From: JBCBSK01 sp965250105
GTDB taxonomy: Bacteria; Pseudomonadota; Alphaproteobacteria; Rhizobiales; Tepidamorphaceae
Assembly (NCBI GenBank): GCA_965250105.1
Contig: OZ252290.1
Span: 1,054,001 to 1,118,000, forward strand
Direction: 5' to 3'
Length of the DNA stretch: 64,000 bases
Part shown: positions 60,943 through 64,000 of the stretch, one piece after another
How the letters are laid out: the number at the start of each line of letters is the position of its first letter
Numbering within the stretch: position 1 is the stretch's first letter
The notes under the pieces: model-generated
What the model was told of the DNA's origin: nothing
The model's database searches: none
The model's input: the letters and a program-made list of their open reading frames with translations, nothing else
Program-made: the position numbers and the translations under genes

Positions 60943-61598
60943 GATGGACCCTCGATAGTTCTTCTGGTTGTGTTGCAACCAGCACTATGCGAGTCGTCAT
61001 GACTGTCTACTTCCAGGCCATAATACTGAAATCACGGCATAAAATGAGCGCTGAGCACGATATGGATGCTTGCGCCTGGAACAGGCGGAAGACCATGATT
61101 GCGGCGTGCCGACACAACCTGTGCAGGCAGGTCATGATCCGCGAAAATGGGTCCCGATACGGTCATACGGGCTTCGCGTGACAAGGCTCGGGCCGGCGAG
61201 GACGAAATGCCATATCGCGACAGGTTCACATTATCCCGCGCAACCGATATCCGACAGGAGCGCCATCGGCCCTTCCGCCCAAGTCTTGTAAGACAATGTA
61301 ACGTTGAGGTCGGCGTCGACCTCCGCAAAGCCCGAACGCAAGCCTTGCTTACGATCTGAGGCTTCAAGAACGGCAACTCTGCGCACAGCTCTGCCAAGCG
61401 CCCCACTTCTGGCATCAGCGGTTCGCCGATGTTTCAGTGCTCACCTGCTGCCAAGAGAGCACAGGCGAGCTCCGGACCAAAACCGTTGCCGTTCGTTCGC
61501 ATGCTCGAACCAAACAGAGCATATGATACAACGATATCACGGCGCTTGAGGGACTAGTCGGTATACGCCCTGCCTCGCCGCGCCAGGAGTAACCGTTG
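60943..61598. other. Intergenic region between the divergent autotransporter and GTPase genes
   Basis: About 650 bases, no recognisable gene. It must hold both promoters. The 100 bases before the GTPase gene are A/T-richer and include the palindrome at 61524. Confidence 0.4.
61524..61539. promoter_or_regulatory. Possible Zur-type operator upstream of the zinc GTPase
   Basis: TGATACAACGATATCA is an imperfect palindrome 59 bases upstream of the ATG. Zinc-uptake genes of this kind are often under Zur, whose sites are A/T-rich palindromes; the match to a Zur consensus is weak. Confidence 0.25.
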
Positions 61599-62690
61599 AT
61601 GCAACCGACTCTCGTTACTCTATTAACCGGCTTTCTCGGAGCCGGAAAAACCACCCTTCTGAACGCATTGCTCAGGGATCCCGCGTTTTCTGAAACGGCC
61701 GTGCTCATAAACGAGTTTGGTGATGTCCAAATCGACCATGACCTCGTCGCCGAGTTCACCGACGAACTGGTGATGACGACGACAGGATGCCTGTGTTGCA
61801 CGGCTTCCAGCGACATCAAGACATCGCTGTTCGACTTGTGGGAGAAACGCCAGGCCGGGTCGATCGGTCCCTACCGCCGCGTCCTTGTGGAAACAACTGG
61901 CCTCATGGATCCGGTGCCGGCGATCAATTCACTCTTGACGCCTTCCGCTGTCGGTTTGATCGATCATACCGTTAGACGCCAGTTCGCCCTCTCCCGCGTC
62001 GTCACCCTGTTCGATGTCGTCAACGGACCGATGACGCTCGACCGTCATCCGGAGGCATTAAAGCAAATCGCCCTCGCCGATCTCGTGGTGTTCACGAAAA
62101 CGGACCTTGCCAGCGACCCTGCCACGCTTCGCGATATCGTGAACGACAAGCAACGTATTGCCGCCATCAATCCAAGCGCGACCGTCTTGAACCGGCATGC
62201 CGATTGGTCGGAGATCTCGAAGCTGATCCTGAACGACGCGACCTATGATTTGCGCGGCAAGGGCGACAACGTGCTCGATTGGCTGAGCGCCGAAACGACC
62301 TCGAGCGATCACGGTCATCACCACGGGCATGGCGATACCCATCATCACGACCATTCCCATGATCACGCCCACCAAGACCGGAACCGGCATGGAGATGACA
62401 TCTTCAGCCATGTCATCACGCTTGATCGCCCCGTCAGCCGATCCTCGTTCGAGATGTTTCTGGACACAGTCAAGGCAAATGCAGGAACGGATCTCCTGCG
62501 ACTGAAGGGACTCATTGCGCTAGAAGACGCGCCCCAAAGACCCGTTGTCGTTCACGGCGTTCAACACCTCATCCATGAGGTCGACACATTGGCGCGCTGG
62601 CCGAATGGGGATCACCGGACCAAGATCGTCCTCATTGGCCGCAACCTCAAGATTGACGACTTGCGCGCCGCCCTGCGTTCCACGACGTAG
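61599..62690 (+). CDS. G3E/CobW-family GTPase, zinc-type metallochaperone
   Basis: 363 residues. P-loop GFLGAGKTT is at 11-19, and the metal motif CLCC (C64, C66, C67) follows TTTG. A long His/Asp stretch at about 230-260 (HGHHHGHGDTHHHDHSHDHAH) is typical of zinc-handling members. The C-terminal CobW_C domain (RLKGLIALEDAPQRPVVVHG) is complete. ATG at 61599 has AGGAG nine bases upstream. Zinc transfer to an apoprotein is the usual role of His-rich members; cobalt use in B12 synthesis is less likely because no cob genes are nearby. Confidence 0.87.
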   Translation: MQPTLVTLLTGFLGAGKTTLLNALLRDPAFSETAVLINEFGDVQIDHDLVAEFTDELVMTTTGCLCCTASSDIKTSLFDLWEKRQAGSIGPYRRVLVETTGLMDPVPAINSLLTPSAVGLIDHTVRRQFALSRVVTLFDVVNGPMTLDRHPEALKQIALADLVVFTKTDLASDPATLRDIVNDKQRIAAINPSATVLNRHADWSEISKLILNDATYDLRGKGDNVLDWLSAETTSSDHGHHHGHGDTHHHDHSHDHAHQDRNRHGDDIFSHVITLDRPVSRSSFEMFLDTVKANAGTDLLRLKGLIALEDAPQRPVVVHGVQHLIHEVDTLARWPNGDHRTKIVLIGRNLKIDDLRAALRSTT

Positions 62691-62698
62691 AGTGGGCT

Positions 62699-62728
62699 GA
62701 TCCTGCGCCGCTTAGACGACGCAGGATC
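62699..62728. terminator. Hairpin between convergent genes
   Basis: GATCCTGCG (62699-62707) and CGCAGGATC (62720-62728) form a perfect 9-base stem with a 12-base loop, between the GTPase stop and the end of the convergent small gene. No T-run follows on either strand, so it is at most a weak bidirectional terminator. Confidence 0.5.
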
Positions 62729-62748
62729 GTATGGAGCGAGAACCGAAG

Positions 62749-63249
62749 TCAGTTGATCGGATCTCGCGAAATGATCAAACGAACGTCCTCCGTGGGACCC
62801 GCGCCAAATTCGATCGCGATCGGCGTGGGACCAGCCACCTTGTCGTCGCTCAGGTCTACGGCCAGTCCTCCCGTAAGGATATCCGCGCAAGGACGCGGTG
62901 CGGCGAGTGTCGATGTGTCGACGGCTTCGCCGCTTTTCAACTTGACGCCCGCCAGTCGCGCCGGATCCGTTGAAAAGACGAGATATCGACCCGCCTCCAC
63001 GATCGGAAAGTGGATATAGGCGACCCCGTCTCCCGGAAGCGCCACATCTATCGGTATGTTGCGCGGCGCATGATGTGCGGTTGCGAAGACTCTATCGAGC
63101 TCGCCGACGGGAATGACATCTTTCGAAGCACCTTGGATGGAGAACTGCTCGCACATGACCGTATCGATATCAGATGAGTCAGCATAGGCTACGCCCGAAA
63201 CAAATAGAATGGCAGTAAAAACGCCAAAAACCGCGACCCGTTTTTTCAT
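62749..63249 (-). CDS. Small secreted protein of unknown function
   Basis: 166 residues. Sec signal peptide MKKRVAVFGVFTAILFVSGV ending AYA, cleaved near residue 23. The mature part contains two cysteines (VMCEQF and APRPCADI), which could pair, and beta-rich segments (PGDGVAYIHFPIVEAGRYL) of a small periplasmic domain. I do not recognise the family. The start at 63249 is set by the signal peptide and an upstream GGAGATGGAAATG stretch. It lies between two zinc-type GTPases, so a periplasmic metal role is possible but unproven. Confidence 0.75.
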   Translation of the reverse strand: MKKRVAVFGVFTAILFVSGVAYADSSDIDTVMCEQFSIQGASKDVIPVGELDRVFATAHHAPRNIPIDVALPGDGVAYIHFPIVEAGRYLVFSTDPARLAGVKLKSGEAVDTSTLAAPRPCADILTGGLAVDLSDDKVAGPTPIAIEFGAGPTEDVRLIISRDPIN

Positions 63250-63508
63250 TTCCATCTCCCTGATTGCCAAACGCGTCTTGCACTAAGTGGAGATGATGCG
63301 GCTGGCCGCAGATCTCCACGAGCTGTCGGATAGCGCCATCTGGAGCATTTCCGGACGTGGTTCGGCCTGTCCGAACGGTTCCCGCCGTCGCTGGAATTGC
63401 CTTGGACCGCTGCGGCACAGCCGGTACGATCGAGCGCTGACAAGCCTTTGGAAGAGTCGGCAACGCCACGATCGACGGCACCGGCCGTGACGTTTTCTCG
63501 AACACGGG

Positions 63509-64000
63509 TCATGCCGCTTCGGTCTTGCGTCGCCAGACTGGAAAGGGATCCGGCAGGTCGGGGAGCGAGTCCGGTCCCGCCGCGAGATTTTCCGGCACGA
63601 GGCAAGCGTCGAGTCGCGCCGTCAACGCTGGCCAGTCGATGCCCGCGCCAATGAAAACGATCTCTTGCCTCCGGTCCCCCCAGGGTTCGGCCCAGCGCTC
63701 GGCCATATAGGCGCGCGCGCTCTCGCTATCCGGCCAGCGTTCCTTCGGCACTGCCGCCCACCAGGTGCCAAGCGGAACAACGGAGGACAGCGCGCCGGCG
63801 AGCGAAAACTCGACCACCCAGTCAGGCCGCGTGGCGATCCAGAAATGCCCTTTGGCACGAATGACGCCCGGCATGGCATCGTTCAAAACGGCGTGAATCT
63901 TCGCTGGATCGAAAGGACGCCGCGCCCTGTAGACGAAACTCTGAACGCCGTATTCCTCGGTCTCCGGCACATGATCGGCGAAGCCGTAGAACTCCTTGAA
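63509..64000 (-). CDS. G3E/CobW-family GTPase, C-terminal part (5' cut by window edge)
   Basis: The frame is open to the window end, so the N-terminal GTPase domain lies outside. The 164 residues present are the CobW_C domain: YGVQSFVYRARRPFDPAKIH, GVIRAKGHFWIATRPDWVVE, WWAAVP and the late RRQEIVFIGAGIDWPALTARLDACL. This arrangement is typical of the ZigA/YciC-like zinc metallochaperone branch. With the G3E gene at 61599 it suggests a zinc-limitation locus that continues past the window. Confidence 0.88.
   Translation of the reverse strand, partial: FKEFYGFADHVPETEEYGVQSFVYRARRPFDPAKIHAVLNDAMPGVIRAKGHFWIATRPDWVVEFSLAGALSSVVPLGTWWAAVPKERWPDSESARAYMAERWAEPWGDRRQEIVFIGAGIDWPALTARLDACLVPENLAAGPDSLPDLPDPFPVWRRKTEAA

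Noticed and set aside
1..64000. CRISPR array, tRNA or rRNA gene, prophage or plasmid origin
   Set aside because: I saw no regularly spaced repeats, no cloverleaf-like sequence with a CCA-proximal stem, no rRNA-like conserved segments, and no phage structural or replication-initiator genes.

Overview
The window is high-GC DNA, densely coded on both strands, with no rRNA, tRNA or CRISPR array that I could see. Gene content points to an alphaproteobacterium: stacked ABC and TRAP uptake systems, CaiB/MmgE-type acyl-CoA catabolism, a cyo-type quinol oxidase and GntR/FCD regulators. No marker fixes the genus. It looks like chromosome of a metabolically versatile, probably soil or marine heterotroph.

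Layout. 1-4.5 kb: the end of a polyamine/opine-type ABC transporter operon facing an MmgE/PrpD gene. 4.6-6.7 kb: a MarR regulator with two direct-repeat palindromic operators, divergent from a Tat-exported DUF3237 protein and a PEP-mutase-family lyase. 7-10 kb: an alkylation-repair group (two Ogt methyltransferases around a YcaQ-type glycosylase) with a broken acetyltransferase gene and a third copy of the MarR-type operator. 10.4-11.6 kb: an IS3-family element with a canonical -1 frameshift heptamer. 11.7-14.1 kb: an accessory module (unknown 331-aa protein, subtilase, 74-aa I9-like inhibitor), followed by about 0.9 kb of apparently non-coding DNA.

15.0-25.7 kb: a seven-gene operon for coenzyme B12-dependent isomerisation of 2-hydroxyisobutyryl-CoA: hcmB, an acyl-CoA ligase, a MeaB-type GTPase, hcmA, a 95-aa orphan, a fused tandem gamma-carbonic-anhydrase-like protein and a PduO-type cobalamin adenosyltransferase. 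A divergent GntR regulator and a TRAP transporter flank it. The mutase carries the HcmA signature (I91, D118, Q209) and not the methylmalonyl-CoA one. The fused protein splits the three metal-binding histidines between its two domains.

26-41.5 kb: a catabolic island of two divergent operons. One holds an ABC transporter, a deacetylase, a CoA-transferase and an acyl-CoA dehydrogenase. The other holds PrpD, cupin, SDR, enoyl-CoA hydratase, MaoC and MatB genes. An amidase and a GntR regulator with a near-perfect operator close it. 42-52.8 kb: a quaternary-amine cluster (ProXVW, choline-sulfatase-like enzyme, GntR, DapA-family lyase, aldehyde dehydrogenase, MttB-family methyltransferase, FAD oxidase). 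53.1-57.2 kb: cyoABCD ubiquinol oxidase. 57.7-60.9 kb: a large autotransporter. 61.6-64 kb: two G3E/CobW zinc-type GTPases around a small secreted protein.

Together the genes describe uptake of small organic acids and amines, activation to CoA esters, B12- or acyl-dehydrogenase-dependent breakdown and aerobic respiration. Each catabolic block has its own GntR regulator and visible palindromes.
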